Positions 1-14,239 are shown, counted from the stretch's first letter. The stretch: 64,000 bases of DNA from Erigeron canadensis (GCF_010389155.1 NC_057761.1:374501-438500); one strand, 5' to 3'. Numbers and translations: made by a program. The notes: a model not told the origin generated them from the sequence alone.

Positions 1-1300
1 TGAAGACGGAATGAAAACTATAAGTTTTGGCTGAAAACAGAGCAGGTGCGTCGCACCTGGAAGATTGGTGCAGAGCATTTTCTTCTCAGAAAGTTGGAAG
101 ATGTAAGAAAGCAGGGAGGTGCGGCGCACCAACCCTGTGGTGCGTCGCATATTGGGCAGAATGATTTTTGGAAACAAGGCTAGGTGTGACGCACCTGATG
201 CTTGGTGCGTCGCACCTATAGGTCGGTTTGTGAAGACTTTTTGAAAACTCTATAAATACAAGACCATAACCCTCCCATTCGATATACAATCATCTCTAGT
301 CGATTTTAGGGTTCTTTGGGGCAATTCTCAGCAGCTTTGTCGTCCATCAAGGTCTAAGGGTTGTTCGTGAGCTTCAAGGCATTCGGTTATCGATTTTCTT
401 AGCGTTTACTTGTTTTCTACACATTGGTACAATATGTTCTCTTATACTTTTACTCTTTGTGCTTTGTTTATGATTATGAGTAGCTAAATAATTCGTCATC
501 CACTGAGATGAAGTGATACATTGAATAATGGTTGCATAATCTTTTGAATTCAAGTTGATTTGATTTAACGTTGTGTCGTAATCTTAACTTATTAATTCTT
601 TGTTATTTAACTCTTAATTGCGGATAGTTTTTGCATGATCTTAGTGGTAACTAGGCTGTGTAAAAGTTATTTTGATTGCTTGGTTAGAAGCGATTGTTTC
701 TATGACGGGTACGGTAGAAAGTAATTAATAATTAATAAGAGTTAACGGGTTAATGGTTGGGTACAATCAATAGACACAATTGTTATCTAAATAACCAAAA
801 CAATTAGTTGACTAGGAAAGTTATGAAAGGCGTCTTGGGGTATCGGTCTTAGTAATGGAACTAGTTAATTAAGGGAATTGAATAAAGTAATGAACTTGAC
901 GGGTACGGGGTGAGTCTTTGTTTAGTTCTCGGTTATAAATCAACATATTCGAATTGGTTCTTCATTTAACTGCAACCTAAATAATGTGTGTCATGTAGTC
1001 GAAGTGGATGATCTTCTCATCCTATTTGATATAAAACAATTCTCTTTTCGATAAATTCTTAGGAATTTCTAACTCTTTCAATCAACTAACTTTTAATATA
1101 AAATCAAGATGACGTGGTGTCTTTAAAAACCAAAATCTTTTTAACTACTTAAAACTCGCTAGCTCTTTGTAGTCTCCGTGGAACGAACCTTTACTTACTT
1201 TAATCTATATTGCATACGAACGGGTCCACTGCCCGATTGTGTGTGGTATTCGATTCGGAGTATTTTTAAGGATTTTAATTTAACTAGATTTTCACACATC
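1..1300 (+). mobile_element. 3' part of an LTR (Ty3-gypsy, Athila/Tat-like), 5' end outside window
   Basis: The stretch has retroviral promoter layout: GC-rich near-palindromes of the type GGTGCGTCGCACC between about 45 and 220, a TATA-like ctataaatac near 249, then a long AT-rich leader with scattered 'gacgggtacgg' motifs. It ends at about 1300 immediately before a primer-binding-site-like sequence. No gag or pol follows, because the element is cut off after the primer site. The lineage call rests on that primer site; the LTR boundary at 1300 is approximate. Confidence 0.62.
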
Positions 1301-1302
1301 AA

Positions 1303-1320
1303 GTTTTTGGTGCCGCTGCC
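1303..1320 (+). other. Primer-binding-site remnant of the LTR element
   Basis: The sequence gtttttggtgccgctgcc matches the start of the TTTTTGGCGCCG(C/T)TGCC primer site typical of Athila/Tat retrotransposons (tRNA-Asp-like), with one C-to-T change. The expected GGGGA continuation is missing, which marks the truncation point. Confidence 0.55.
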
Positions 1321-1880
1321 ATTTAACGACATCCAGTCAATAAAAGCATTATTATCAGATTATGTCAATAAAAACATTATTATCAAGTTGCTTCAAATAT
1401 AATAAATATGTTATAGTTGGGTATGACGGGTTTGCTAAACGGATATATCCATAATGGATATGATATATCCATTATCCATCCGCGATCTGCAAACGGATAC
1501 ATATTTATATCCGTTATGTATCACTGATAATTTTTTTTTGAAATTACCCATCCATGACGGATGGATATCCACAGGTTACGGTTTTTTTCTCGTCCATTGC
1601 CATCCTTATCTGACGGGATTGCTTTGATTAATTTTTACTATATAAAATATAAAGACCCTAAAAATCCAGAAAACTTGTTGCCCCATATTTTTTTCCCACC
1701 ACCCACGGTTGTTGCTGCTACTGATCAGATTCCGGTCAGCCGCCAAGAGGCTCTTCGTGGTCCGACTGATAGATCCCAAGTGGCTGTTGCTTCGAGTAGT
1801 GTTGGGTCTTTGGGTTCAAACTTCAATGAAACACAAACCGAAAACACTTCTTTATCATAAACTCATAGATATACTCGTAT

Positions 1881-1914
<34 letters not shown>

Positions 1915-2158
1915 CAGAAATGGTCCTATAAGCAATAAATGGACGAAACAACCCCCCAATGTGACAAGCACATGGGGGCATTAACGGCTGAATTCTAACG
2001 ACGTGTTACTTTTGGACCAAAATTGCAAGAGGTATGATATAACAGGGATACATTTCACGACTTTTCACATTTTTGTATCAAACTTGCAAAAGGTGTGATA
2101 ACACAGGGACCAAAAATGCAATTCGTTCATATTTATACTTTTTAAAATATGTTATAAA
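1321..2158. other. Intergenic, no gene seen
   Basis: 1436-1575 is a cluster of direct and inverted 'ggatatatccat' type words, probably a degraded repeat. A (TA)n run lies at about 1884-1911. 2030-2125 carries two similar pieces ending in 'aggtatgatataacaggga' and 'aggtgtgataacacaggga'. Short open frames here show no family resemblance. Confidence 0.5.
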
Positions 2159-2530
2159 TCTCTACTACCTAATAAAAGAAATCACACCTCCCACCATAAA
2201 TGTTTTTTGCCTTTAAAATTACTTATTTACCCTTGAACTTACCTTTTTTATTTTTTTTCTTTTAATATTTAATATTAATACAAAAACTGATTTTGACAAA
2301 TAAAGTGGTCATCCATGTTTCTTTAGTATTTACGGTTTAAGATTAATGTTGGTGGATCAATTATTTTTATTAAAGTTACAGTTTTCAATTTTAATAATTA
2401 AGATGTCCTTTATCTTTTATTTGGTAAGATTAATGGATAAGGAAAAGTTTTATTTATAAAAAATCTGGGCATAAAATATTCTAGACCATCTTCCCCACCA
2501 CTGCCACCGCATTACGCGGGTATTATGCTC
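2159..2530 (+). mobile_element. Non-autonomous Helitron (CGCGG-hairpin family)
   Basis: It starts A|TCTCTACTACCTAATAAAAG and ends with a hairpin formed by ccgcattacgcgg, followed 6 bp later by a degenerate CTCG in place of CTAG. The same start and hairpin style recurs at several places in this window. No coding capacity. The 3' end is placed by analogy and may be off by a few bases. Confidence 0.55.
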
Positions 2531-2697
2531 GTGTTTTATAGTTTATGTTAAACGAAGCCTAAAATCTATAGTTAAAGTTAGTTTAATAAGTATGTATTTA
2601 CCATATTCATAAGTTGAGCTTTTGATATGTAATTTACAATTTTTGTATACACATTGCTGCATTTAGCGTGTTCCATATTTTATATAGTAAGTAAAAA

Positions 2698-2925
2698 CCA
2701 ACATGGTTGGATAAATGGTTAGGACTCTTGTCTTTGAAGACATTAATTTAAGGGTTCTATCCTCATATCTTGTAAGGCTGTATGTCCATTTATATCTTAA
2801 ATAGAATTTGAAAGCAGACTCTTTACAACGTCATGATATGGATAAGACTGTTTACATCTTATTGTCCCCACTATCAAAGTATTAGGACCCAAAATTCATA
2901 AAAAGTGTCATTGGGTGTTTCTTTT
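2698..2925 (+). mobile_element. tRNA-derived SINE-like element
   Basis: A box A-like word (ggttggataaatggttagg) is followed about 35 bp later by a box B-like gggttctatcc, the spacing of a tRNA-type RNA polymerase III promoter. The 3' half (aagactgtttacatc ... gtcattgggtg) is repeated in degraded form near 4060-4140 and 40900-40990. No clear target duplication. Confidence 0.5.
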
Positions 2926-2933
2926 ACATATTT

Positions 2934-3193
2934 ATACTATCTTATAATAATTATCACTTTCTCTCTCATAAAAGTGTTAGATGAAAAATTACCATTTTGC
3001 CCTTTATAAATTAATTTACATCATTAATTCTTTATCTTTTAAATTATATCTACTGTCACTTTACATCAATTACATTTACATAAATTACTTACAGAGTTGC
3101 ACCCACCATGAACAACACCACCACGGCCACCATCACCACCGCTAATCGTCGTCACCACCAAACCGCCGCCGCATCACGCGGATACAATGTTAG
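2934..3193 (+). mobile_element. Degraded Helitron (CGCGG-hairpin family)
   Basis: Begins near tactatcttataataattatc and ends with ccgccgcatcacgcgg followed by ...ttag|t, a one-base variant of the CTAG|T terminus. A CAC/ACC-rich tract precedes the hairpin, as in the copy at 43239-43636. The start is uncertain. Confidence 0.45.
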
Positions 3194-4512
3194 TTTTATA
3201 TAGTAAGTATCGATTATAGATAGAAGAATAGAAAGGAAAGAATAAAAAAATAAGAAATGTTTACGTAGTGTGAGAGAAATAATGAAAGGAAAGAAATCAT
3301 AAAAGGTGTCCAAAATCTTCCCAAATCGAAAAAAATATTCCTTCTTACCAGACAAGATCGGGACATGAAATAAAACCAAATCTTTATCAAATCAATCCTC
3401 AATTATTAATTTCCCCACCTTATGTTAATGTCGAGTTACTACTTTTTCCAATTTCCACCCATCGATCTTTTTCCTATTTCTTTTCGTTTACTAATAATAT
3501 AATTATATTATTATTATCTTTAACTAAATCATACTTATTATAATTGTCAAAATTAAAGTCAAAAGCAATACAAAAGAGCACTACCCGAAACAAAGTAATT
3601 GCATTTTCAACGATAGCTATCAAGTAGAAAAATATACGCAAGTCTAATATTTTCACACGTTACTTTTAAACAATTCCTCGGGATGACTACCTTTACTCAT
3701 ATGTTGCTAGACTGGACATAGTTGTTATATCACACGGAAAAGGCTTCTTATTTATAGGTTTTTCTTCTTTCCTTTTTTCTTTTTGTTAATCAAGATATAC
3801 CATACGTGATCCAAGTGAGGTATCCCCGTGACTCTTTTAGATCATCTTTTGATCACCTCAAGTTGTTTACATATGGAGGTTAGACGTCTTTTGACGAAAC
3901 ATTGTATATAAACAATAAATCTTAAAAAGTTACTTCTAATGTCATTAAAGTCGCATAAGTGGTTAATAAAGTCGCATAAGTGGTTAATATTTTTTGTAAG
4001 ACTGAAGTCATTTTCTATCTTAGATGCAACATGTAAGTAGTCTCTACACTGTCATGGACTGTTTATATTTAACCTTCTCCGGTTCATATACCATCGAAGT
4101 ATTGGGATCTAAAACCCGTGAAAGATGAAATTAGGTGATTCATTATTTTTAACACTTTCATGACATCTATTGATTGAATTTCAGTAAAAGATTTCGTCAT
4201 AGAAACAATAAACTTAGATTAAAATGGGTAAAATAATGTTATTCCCATATGAAGGAAATAGTGAAGACACGAAAATAACATAGATCGAAAGACAGGAATC
4301 TATTCAGAAATATATATCAAAATTGTAGTAATATTTGGAATTTCACATGAACGTAAAGGTTAAAGCCATAGGAATAAGAAAGAAGGAAGAAAAAAAAATA
4401 GCCACTTTTGTGTTTTGGTTTTTAAATGTACAAGTACTTGAGGTTTATCTATGAAGCAGTAATTAATACTAATAAAAAGATATGGTGGATGATGAAAATG
4501 GTATGTTTTGTA
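3194..4512. other. Intergenic; SINE tail at about 3995-4145, otherwise nothing recognised
   Basis: The segment around 4060-4140 (accttctccggttcatatac ... aaaacccgtgaaagatg) matches the 3' part of the SINE-like family seen at 2698 and 40870. A 22-bp direct repeat (gtcgcataagtggttaataa) lies at about 3950-3985. The remainder is AT-rich and includes the 3' flank of the response-regulator gene. Confidence 0.45.
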
Positions 4513-6320
<1,808 letters not shown>

Positions 6321-6522
6321 TGATTCTTTCTTTCTTTACTCTTTTTTTTTTTTTTCTCTTCAAGTTCGATTCAAATTTTATTTAATTCATCATTCAATCC
6401 ATCCCAAAGTAACACACACACACATATAAATCAAATCAAATCAAATCAAATGGGTATATGTATGTGTATATATGTGTACAAGAGAAGAGAAGAAATGCCA
6501 CGTCTCTTTCAAACAAGATGAT

Positions 6523-6555
<33 letters not shown>

Positions 6556-7085
6556 CATAATAATATATATTGTTCAAGATCACCTAAATCTTATAAAATC
6601 TACTTTTTTTCTTTTTTTTTTCTTTTTGATATATATTAATATTAAATTCCATATCATCTTATTTAATACAATAATAACAATTATAACAACAAAGAAAATA
6701 CGCTGAGATTCTCATATCCACTTTGGTGCTGACCCCCTCCCCTCTCCTTCACACATTTTCTTTTCTTTTTTCCCCTCTCACACTCCTTCACACATGAGTG
6801 GATGTGTGTGTTCTTGACTTCATCATCAATATTTTTATTTTATTGTTCAATTTTAAATCAACATATCATTATCAAATCTTCTTTTCTTTTTTATAATTAA
6901 CTTTCTCAAAATCAATTACCTTTTTATTTACTTAACCCCACCGAGATACTCTAAACATACATATCTTTTGAATTTTGTTAAACAAAGCTTTTAACCGTTT
7001 TTGATAAGTTGAAATAAATATTTGTACACTTACCATAAAAAGTAAAGAGTGCACTTTTAATCACGTTAAGTGAAATCCTAAGAGA
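6321..7085. promoter_or_regulatory. Upstream region of the type-A response regulator
   Basis: No gene. It holds a TC-rich leader (6325-6362), four tandem TCAAA units near 6430-6450, a (CA)n/(TA)n mix near 6413-6475 and a (TA)n run at about 6523-6554. It is the presumed promoter of the divergent-left gene; individual cytokinin-response sites were not assigned because their core (GATT) is too short to call by eye. Confidence 0.4.
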
Positions 7086-7089
7086 CCAT

Positions 7090-7210
7090 TGGTTCACATA
7101 ATGTTTTTGAAGGAATTGAATATTTATAAATGAATTGAAATTTTAAAAAAATTAGAATCTGAAAGTCTTAAAATTTGTTTTGTGTTTGACAGAATTTAAT
7201 AGAATTCTAT
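7090..7210. mobile_element. Fragment of a Tourist-like MITE
   Basis: The words ggttcacataatgtttttgaaggaattg and agaatttaatagaattctat (given here in parts) resemble the Tourist family at 46240-46531 and 27502-27781. Termini are lost, and a Stowaway sits at its right edge. Confidence 0.4.
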
Positions 7211-7212
7211 TA

Positions 7213-7425
7213 CTCCCTCCGTCCCATTTTAGTTGTCTATGTTGACTAACTTTGACTGTAAATAACTTTTTTTATGTCATGTAACACTTGATATAAAATA
7301 TATGAATGGATTGGCTTTTTAATGTATCTTTCATTTATATTAGTCTCATTAACTACTATATAGTACAAACAAAGTTATTTACGGTCAAAGTTAATCAACA
7401 AAGAACTAAAATGGGACGGAGAGAG
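7213..7425. mobile_element. Stowaway MITE (Tc1/mariner), 213 bp
   Basis: Terminal inverted repeats start CTCCCTCCGTCCCATTTTAG and end CTAAAATGGGACGGAGAGAG. TA dinucleotides flank both sides (7211-7212 and 7426-7427). Both the TIR sequence and the TA duplication are diagnostic of Stowaway. No coding capacity. Confidence 0.92.
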
Positions 7426-7439
7426 TAATATACTACAAA

Positions 7440-7690
7440 CCCACCAGCATGAAATGGTGATGCCTATAGCCAGTGTAAAGAAGTCATTTGTCTTAATCAA
7501 GTCGCCTTCCGTTTTCCTGGCTATGACTTCCGATAAAAAATTCCACCAAAGACTCCCAAAGCACGGAAGAATTTAAAAGAAAGCTCGCCCGCTTTGTGCA
7601 CGATTCGAACCCCCACCTTTAGGGTTACTTAAGTATCAACGTGTATAAAACTAAGGGCAGAGCCGCACCGTAGCTCATCACCATCATCTA
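7440..7690 (-). mobile_element. Possible SINE, minus strand
   Basis: Read on the minus strand, aaggtgggggttcgaatcgt looks like a tRNA T-arm/box B (GGTTCGAATC). A convincing box A, poly-A tail and target duplication were not found, so this is tentative. Confidence 0.3.
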
Positions 7691-8575
7691 TGATCATCAC
7701 CGATCGTCGATTACCCTCACCGTATCCACTTTATAAATAGAACTAAAGGTGGAACCCATACAGTATCATTATCGGAAAAAGATGACAACGATATCTGACG
7801 ACTATTGCCCGCAAAGATGAAGATGTGATCGACGGCGAAAGATGAAAATACCCTTCCATAGTTCCAGGTGTATGTTTTACATCATTCTTTATCAAAATTC
7901 ACAACTTTTATACGTCTGTATATTTGACAACTTAAAACCGATGCCCGACGAAACCGCTTGTCAACCACAAACCACTTGTTTTATGTATCAATGAAAACGT
8001 AGGAATATTATTTTTAAATGCTTATCACCGAGAAAAAAACAGCTATAAAAGCTATGCTTCTCAATCGAGTCGGTGATTTTAACTGCTTAGTGATGGAAAC
8101 AACTTATGTACTTGTCTCCTTCAAAACTTTTTAAGACCTCATCCACCACCATATATTATGAGGATACACTTTTAGCTCGTAATAAATTGTGTGAGTGATC
8201 CATCTAAAACATATGTCTTTGAAAGTATCGAGTGACCGGCCCATCTAAAAAAACCCGAATATATAAGAGTGATCACAGCGCCAGACTCATCATTCCGAAT
8301 GAATAGTCCCTCTTAGAGTCATATCAATAACTAATGTCCTAAAATATTCACAATGACATAACTAATTTAGATCCACCATTTATATTATTAATCTTTTAAA
8401 TCGCACACATCTAAAAAATACACTTGTCTTTCCATGCACGAGCGACACAATAACAGACCACGGATGAGTCCACACGGGGCATTGTGAACCCTTTAACATG
8501 CTAATTTCAATTGTATAATTTGTGTTAATTGATCATTAATGTGTCGTTAGATGATAAGTCTAGTTAATCGGTAAA
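7691..8575. other. Intergenic, no feature recognised
   Basis: AT-rich sequence with no long open frame, inverted repeat or family resemblance that I can support. Confidence 0.4.
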
Positions 8576-9024
8576 TCTCTTATATAAATAAAAGAAGATT
8601 GTTTTTAGAAACTTTTTACTTATGTGGCATGTCATTATTTTTTCCTAAACTATTTTTAAAAATATATAATGTTATAATAGATTTTCTTTTCTTTTAAAAA
8701 TTATTTTTTATATTAGGCAATATGCCATTTCTTTTTTTTTTTCATATTATTTTTTTAACCTTAATTATTTTTAATTAATATGAAAGATAATATCCTAACT
8801 CTTTAACTTTAGTTTCATATCTACTATTGATTTATGATAGTTACTTTTTAATTTTTCATCACCCTAATCGGTTTTATGTATTAATGTTCATCTTTACAAG
8901 TATGTAGCTATCTCCGTATCAAATTATAATGTATTGACAACAAATTAAATACATATTTCTATATATGTTTTGGTTTTAAATTTTTAATTAAGCGTCCCGG
9001 GTTAAACCCAAGTTGATTAGCTAG
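8576..9024 (+). mobile_element. Non-autonomous Helitron (CCCGGGTTAAACCC family)
   Basis: Starts A|TCTCTTATATAAATAAAAG and ends ...gttgattagCTAG|T. The hairpin-forming cccgggttaaaccc lies about 11 bp before the CTAG. The A|TC...CTAG|T frame is the Helitron hallmark. 449 bp, no open frame. Confidence 0.8.
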
Positions 9025-9558
9025 TTAAGGATAAATGATTTTTGTTTCTTTTAGATACACGTTTGGATTTGTTTATTATTAGAAGATTTCAAATTTTCAA
9101 CACAAATGACATTAGGTTGGTTTTATAAAACGATGAATTTAAGTGGAATGGTCAAAACCGACAACATAACTCAACCATGGTCCCAAATTTGTGATGATAT
9201 TCAGCCAAATGTTGTGGGTGAAAAAGCAAGATTTTAAGGACCATGTGGTCTAATTTTGCCAAAAGAAGACAAGACATTATGAGTATCTAAAAAGTATCCA
9301 AAAGGAAAACGTAAACTCCCTCATTTTTTAACCTTTTTATATTTTTATCGGTTTAACTAGTAGTTAGTATTTGAAATATCATAATGAAATCCAATTGAGA
9401 AATATGCAGAGCTCGAACTTTGTATGCCTAAAAAAAAACCTAGTATTTTCGAAAAACCTCCTAATAATCCATCCTACAAACATAGGATTCGAATTTTAAC
9501 GGAACAGTCCAAAATCTAATACCTATCAATGGGCCACTAACCTTATCGATCACTCAGA
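9025..9558. other. Spacer between two Helitrons
   Basis: No gene. 9115-9200 includes 'caaaaccgacaacataactc'-like sequence of unknown origin. Nothing else supportable. Confidence 0.35.
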
Positions 9559-9924
9559 TCTTTATGAAGAATTGTCTTCTAAAATTATTTTTAGAAAAAG
9601 TATTATGTGTCAAATCTATATTTTTCTTCAAAAAGGTTTTATTTTATTTATGATGTCATATGTCATATTTAATATTGTAATATATTTAAAGATAAATAGC
9701 TAGCTTATTAGATGTTTATTTTAAATTCTTACTTTTTGATTGTTATTTTTTTTTAATGTTTTGTAATGCAATAAATACTCATACATATATATTATGTTAG
9801 CCAGCTCAATATCTCCAAACCAAGTTATGATATATCAATTATAAAAACTACATATATTTTTTTAACTTTTTTTTATTTTAAAATTTAATATAGTGCCCGG
9901 GTTAAACCCGAGATTGTTAGCTAG
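9559..9924 (+). mobile_element. Non-autonomous Helitron (CCCGGGTTAAACCC family), second copy
   Basis: Starts A|TCTTTATGAAGAATTG and ends ...attgttagCTAG|T, with the hairpin gcccgggttaaacccg just upstream. Same orientation as the copy at 8576-9024 but 83 bp shorter, so internally deleted or diverged. Confidence 0.75.
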
Positions 9925-10189
9925 TTTATTATAAAAAGAGAAAAGTATATCTCGCATGATATCATATTAGAAAGCTTAAAGTGCAATTATTTATATTTCA
10001 TTGTAGTGTATAGGATTAATTAGATTATTTCCGAGGTAATAAATGGGATAAACATATTAAATTTTTATAATAACATGACCAGTAATTTTAGATAGGACGT
10101 GTTAAAGAATGATGATGTAACGTGAAATGTTCATTTGAATATTAAAATTTATGTTAAAACTAAAAAACTGGTCAAAACACATTATAATT

Positions 10190-10376
10190 TAAATGTAACA
10201 CAATGTGTTTTTATTGTGTTTTCTAAAAACACATTGTGTTAATTTTTAAATCACAATGTGTTTTTGATAGCGCGTGATAATCAGAAAATTGTTCAACCAC
10301 ACTGTGATATGAACTTAATACAATGTATTTTCTAAAAATACACTGTGTTAAATTCAGATCACAATATGGTTAATTT
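10190..10376. repeat. Cluster of ACACAATGTG-type palindromic words
   Basis: Two related units (about 10195-10270 and 10317-10376) each contain aacacaatgtg / ctaaaaacacattgtgtt motifs that can pair with each other. The second unit has several substitutions and is shorter. Function unknown; possibly the core of a decayed inverted-repeat element. Confidence 0.45.
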
Positions 10377-10825
10377 CTAATTTTCACGAAAATTTTAGTT
10401 TTCAAATGATCACAACCCGTATTATAATTATTATAAAAAACTCTATATTAAATATTATGTATGTCATATTTTTTTATAAAGATTCTGGAAAGTACGGAAG
10501 TTAAATCACATGATGAATGGATGTATCATGTGTGTATATAGATTTGGATATACACATACAGATATACGGATGATGATGATGAAAAGTTTAGAATTAATTA
10601 CAATTTTGGTCCTATATTAGGAAAAGATCACTACCCATTATGTGTCTGACATATGACTATTTATTAAACAGATGTTTTGATTAGACCAAAAGTATTGACA
10701 GGGAGAAAAAAACTTGGACTAAAAGTGTAATTAATGAAAGTTGCAAGTAGAGTCTCACAATAAGGACGATTTTTGTAATTAACTCTATAATATATTATAA
10801 TTGCACCATTTGTTATGAGTCTTTT

Positions 10826-12605
10826 TGTAACACCCCAAAATTTTTAAGATAAAGAGATTAACTCCTTTTTATAGTTTTGACATTAAATTAATTTCCTAGT
10901 ATTTTATTTTTAGATTTGGGGTTAATTTAGTTGGAACTTTAGCAGATAACGGATAAAATACCCACAAAAAGTGAGATGGGTCGTGGCATCTCCAAAGAGT
11001 GCCAGCCATCCAATTTGTTCATGAGTCATCCCCCACCACTCTTCTTCTTCACCTCTTTATGCATTTCATCTTATTCTTTCAAAATCAAAGATAAATCCTC
11101 TCAAGTTCAAGGTAGAAAGTAAAATAATAATCACCACCAACAATTCTTATCAAGCAAAATTGAAAAGTTAGGGTTTGTGGGTTGTGGTGGTGGCCGAAAA
11201 TTTAAGAGAAAAAGGGGGAAGGAATTGTGAATTGAAAACCCTAAGCTATTATCTTCCATTGTTGAGGTATTGATTCCCATTACCCTAGTTTTACTTGTTT
11301 TTGAGAATTAGGGTTCTTAAGACTTTCAATTTGGGGGTTTTGTAATAAAATGAGTTTTATATAAATTTTCCCCAATTCTTTAGATAACCTAGTTTGTCAT
11401 TGAGTTATATGTTGAGTTTGATTTAGAAATTTATTTGTTCACTTGAAAGTGTTGATTTGTGTGAAAAGTTAGTTTTTACTAGTTGATGAAATAATGATGA
11501 AAGTGGTAAATTGAGCTACGAAGTGAATTTATTGATATTGAAGGTAACTCAATGACAAATAGGTTGGGTTTGAATTTAGAAAAGGCTAGTGATTGATAGA
11601 ATGACTAAGTTGAGTTAGCCAAGTTTGTGAATGTAAGCTTCTGCATATTATGACATGATTCTAGGTTGAAGCTTGTTTGTGCATTGCCATTTTGTTGAGT
11701 TATTGTTCAAGTAGGGGAGGAGGTGAGTATATTTGCATACCTTTGTGTATACATTGGGTCAATTACCATATGATGTTGAGTTGTGTCCATATGTGGTAAT
11801 TGATTTGGCGTTAAGCCCATGTGGGGCATAGTGTGTATGAGGCCTAAAAACCTCTGGGACCTAAGAATCCCGATAGTTGATTTAGTGGGGCCTAAGAACC
11901 CTTTGTGAATGAGGCCTAAGAATCCTGATAGTTGATATTGATTATGTTTGTTTAGCTTATATGGATCCATGTATAGCGTTAGAGTGCAAAGGTGAGTATG
12001 TAGGCATGGCACGACGGTGTCATGGGTTACATGTAATAGTCCTTTGTACGTTGCTCTCCTTCGTGATCATAAATGTATGCAAGTATATTCACTAAGCCTT
12101 TGCTTATATTTTAGTTGTTGCATTTTTCTTATAGGCGGTTCCGGAAGAAGGAACTAAGTGTGTTGATAGAGCTTGAAGTTGTAGATATCGTTTTTGAAAG
12201 ACTTAAAGGTATTGTCATTCATGAAAGAATGGTGCTCTTGTGTAGATACTTAGAAGTCCCACCTCTTAATGGCTCTTGATTATCTTGAACGATTTGGGTA
12301 ACTCAACTTTTGCCAAATCCCTGGAAAATTGTGGTTATGATTGGAACAAAAGCTTTTGAAAGTCATTTTGATCATTTTGTTAATTATCCAAGTTGGGCAC
12401 ATGACCCATTTGGTGGTCAATGATGTTGTAAAAGTTGTGAAAATGGTAAATTATGATGTGTTGATGTTTAATGCGATTTGAAGTCTTAGTTACGTTTTTA
12501 AATGGGTATGAAAATGTGTTAAATATGACCCGAGTTTTGGAGTATGTCAAAATAAGTTTTAGAAATTCTGGACAGCAGGTTGCCACTGCGCCGCAAATTA
12601 TTGGT
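10826..12605 (+). mobile_element. LTR remnant, Ty3-gypsy (Tekay-like)
   Basis: Begins TGTAACACCCCAAAATTTT, a common start of Tekay-type gypsy LTRs. The interior has an LTR-typical array of 'ggcctaagaacccc'-like units between about 11840 and 11935, and near 12570-12592 the phrase 'ggttgccactgcgccgcaa' typical of such LTRs. No terminating TTACA and no gag/pol, so this looks like a truncated solo LTR. The right boundary is a guess. Confidence 0.55.
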
Positions 12606-13693
12606 TCATCATAATTTTTAGAAATTCACCATATATTATGCAGATCGAATTCTACATCACGATTGGTTCATCATAATTTCAATGAAAGATGGGTATCTGA
12701 GAGCTTTATCAGCTATATATATTATCACAACAAATTATTGAACTCCACAAATCACATGTACAAATCTAGTACTTCGTATAAGATAATAGGATCAAGAATA
12801 GTAGAAAGTTATTAGATAGATTGAGTAAGTAATCTGGTTGGGGAATTAGTAGGTATCAAATGATACATGGGATTAGAGTTCCATCTAATTATAAGTAATG
12901 ACTTTAATGTTGACTGAAGGCAAATACAATTTTATTGCAGCGTTTAGGAATAACAAATACTAAGTAGTTGAATACAAATAGTAAGTTGTTGAAGGTTGAA
13001 GCTAAATATACGCGATAGGACACTATCTAAAGAATCTTAACCTCCATGGTTCGCATCTTACTTTGACTAAAGAAAAGTGAAAGACTATAATAACTTATCT
13101 TTAAGAAATATTTGGTCATATAAAGGTAACTTGTCAACAAGATATATATAAGTCGGATATGCAATTTGACTTTTTGGATTTATTGTTTTTTCTAAAATTG
13201 ATATCTTCCAATCGAAATTATGTACTCGTATAAATTTTCTATTTAAATAACCATCTAGAAGGGGGGTTTTGAGTTGCTGGAAATGAGTCTTGAAACTGAG
13301 GTTTTTATTTTAACCCGTACAACTTTTTATTTTAAAGATCTTTCATGACTTTTGGAAGCTTTTTGGGCTGGGTTTTTTTATATCAAATGGATCCAAACAT
13401 GGCTACCATTTTAAGTGGTTTATTTTTAAAAGCATGATGTTTAAAAGCCCCAAAAGCCATTTACTAAACACACAATCTTGAGGATAACCACAAGAAATTT
13501 CAAAAACAATCACGAGATATTTCGGTCATGGCTGCATACTTTTACGTAACAAAGAGGGAGACAACCGTCTTTCGGGAAAAAGGATAATCACTTTATAATT
13601 AAAATTTAAAATCAAAATACATTTGGAAAATCACGGAACCCAACCAACAAATGTTTGTATTCATTGGTCTTGATGGAAAAACGTTTTTTGGAA
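12606..13693. other. Intergenic, no gene seen
   Basis: 13260-13460 ('gggttttgagttgctgg ... ttttattttaaagatctttc') resembles the left part of the element at 35226-36353, so it is probably a fragment of that family. Nothing else could be assigned. Confidence 0.4.
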
Positions 13694-13824
13694 GGGAAGT
13701 AATAATTGTACCACAACATTTGATATACTTACCACACTGTACATGTTTCATAACACACTGTACAATAATGTAATACACAAAAGTGGTAAATTTATCAAAT
13801 TCTGTGGTACGAATATTACTCCCC
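13694..13824. mobile_element. 131-bp fold-back MITE with 9-bp target duplication (MULE-type)
   Basis: The left arm gggaagtaataattgtacca pairs with the right arm tggtacgaatattactcccc. The element is bracketed by perfect 9-bp direct repeats TTTTTGGAA at 13685-13693 and 13825-13833. A 9-bp duplication points to Mutator-like transposase mobilisation. Confidence 0.8.
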
Positions 13825-14239
13825 TTTTTGGAATAGTTGGTATATAATATAGAAAACATATTTTTCTTCTTCCCAAACTTTTGCTTTCATGTGAGTGTAG
13901 TTGACTCTCAATTCCTTCATCAGTTTTGTTACAACATCCTCACGTCGGCATTTTTGAACGGACATACAAGTATACAACTTACGGCTCAAAGTAAGCATAC
14001 TTAAATGGGTTGGGCTAAACCTTTGGATCAGGCTTTGAACTGATATTTGGACTGGGGTAGTGGGGTCGGGTAGACCGAAAGTCAACACGATTTATAACAT
14101 GTCAGTTGATTTGAGACGCATCAAAAATCCACCAACATGATAACTCGAACATGAAACGGTTTTACACCCATAATCAAATAATATCGTTCGTGGTCTATAA
14201 AAAGACTTGGGATCATCATGATCAAGCTAATATAAAATA

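Noticed and set aside
3152..3402. Phe/Leu-rich minus-strand frames
   Set aside because: Poly-A/AG-rich + strand gives F/L-rich translations; no membrane-protein family match and no gene context.
7590..7625. tRNA gene suggested by a T-arm-like 'gattcgaacccccacc'
   Set aside because: No cloverleaf or acceptor stem could be built; listed only as a possible SINE.
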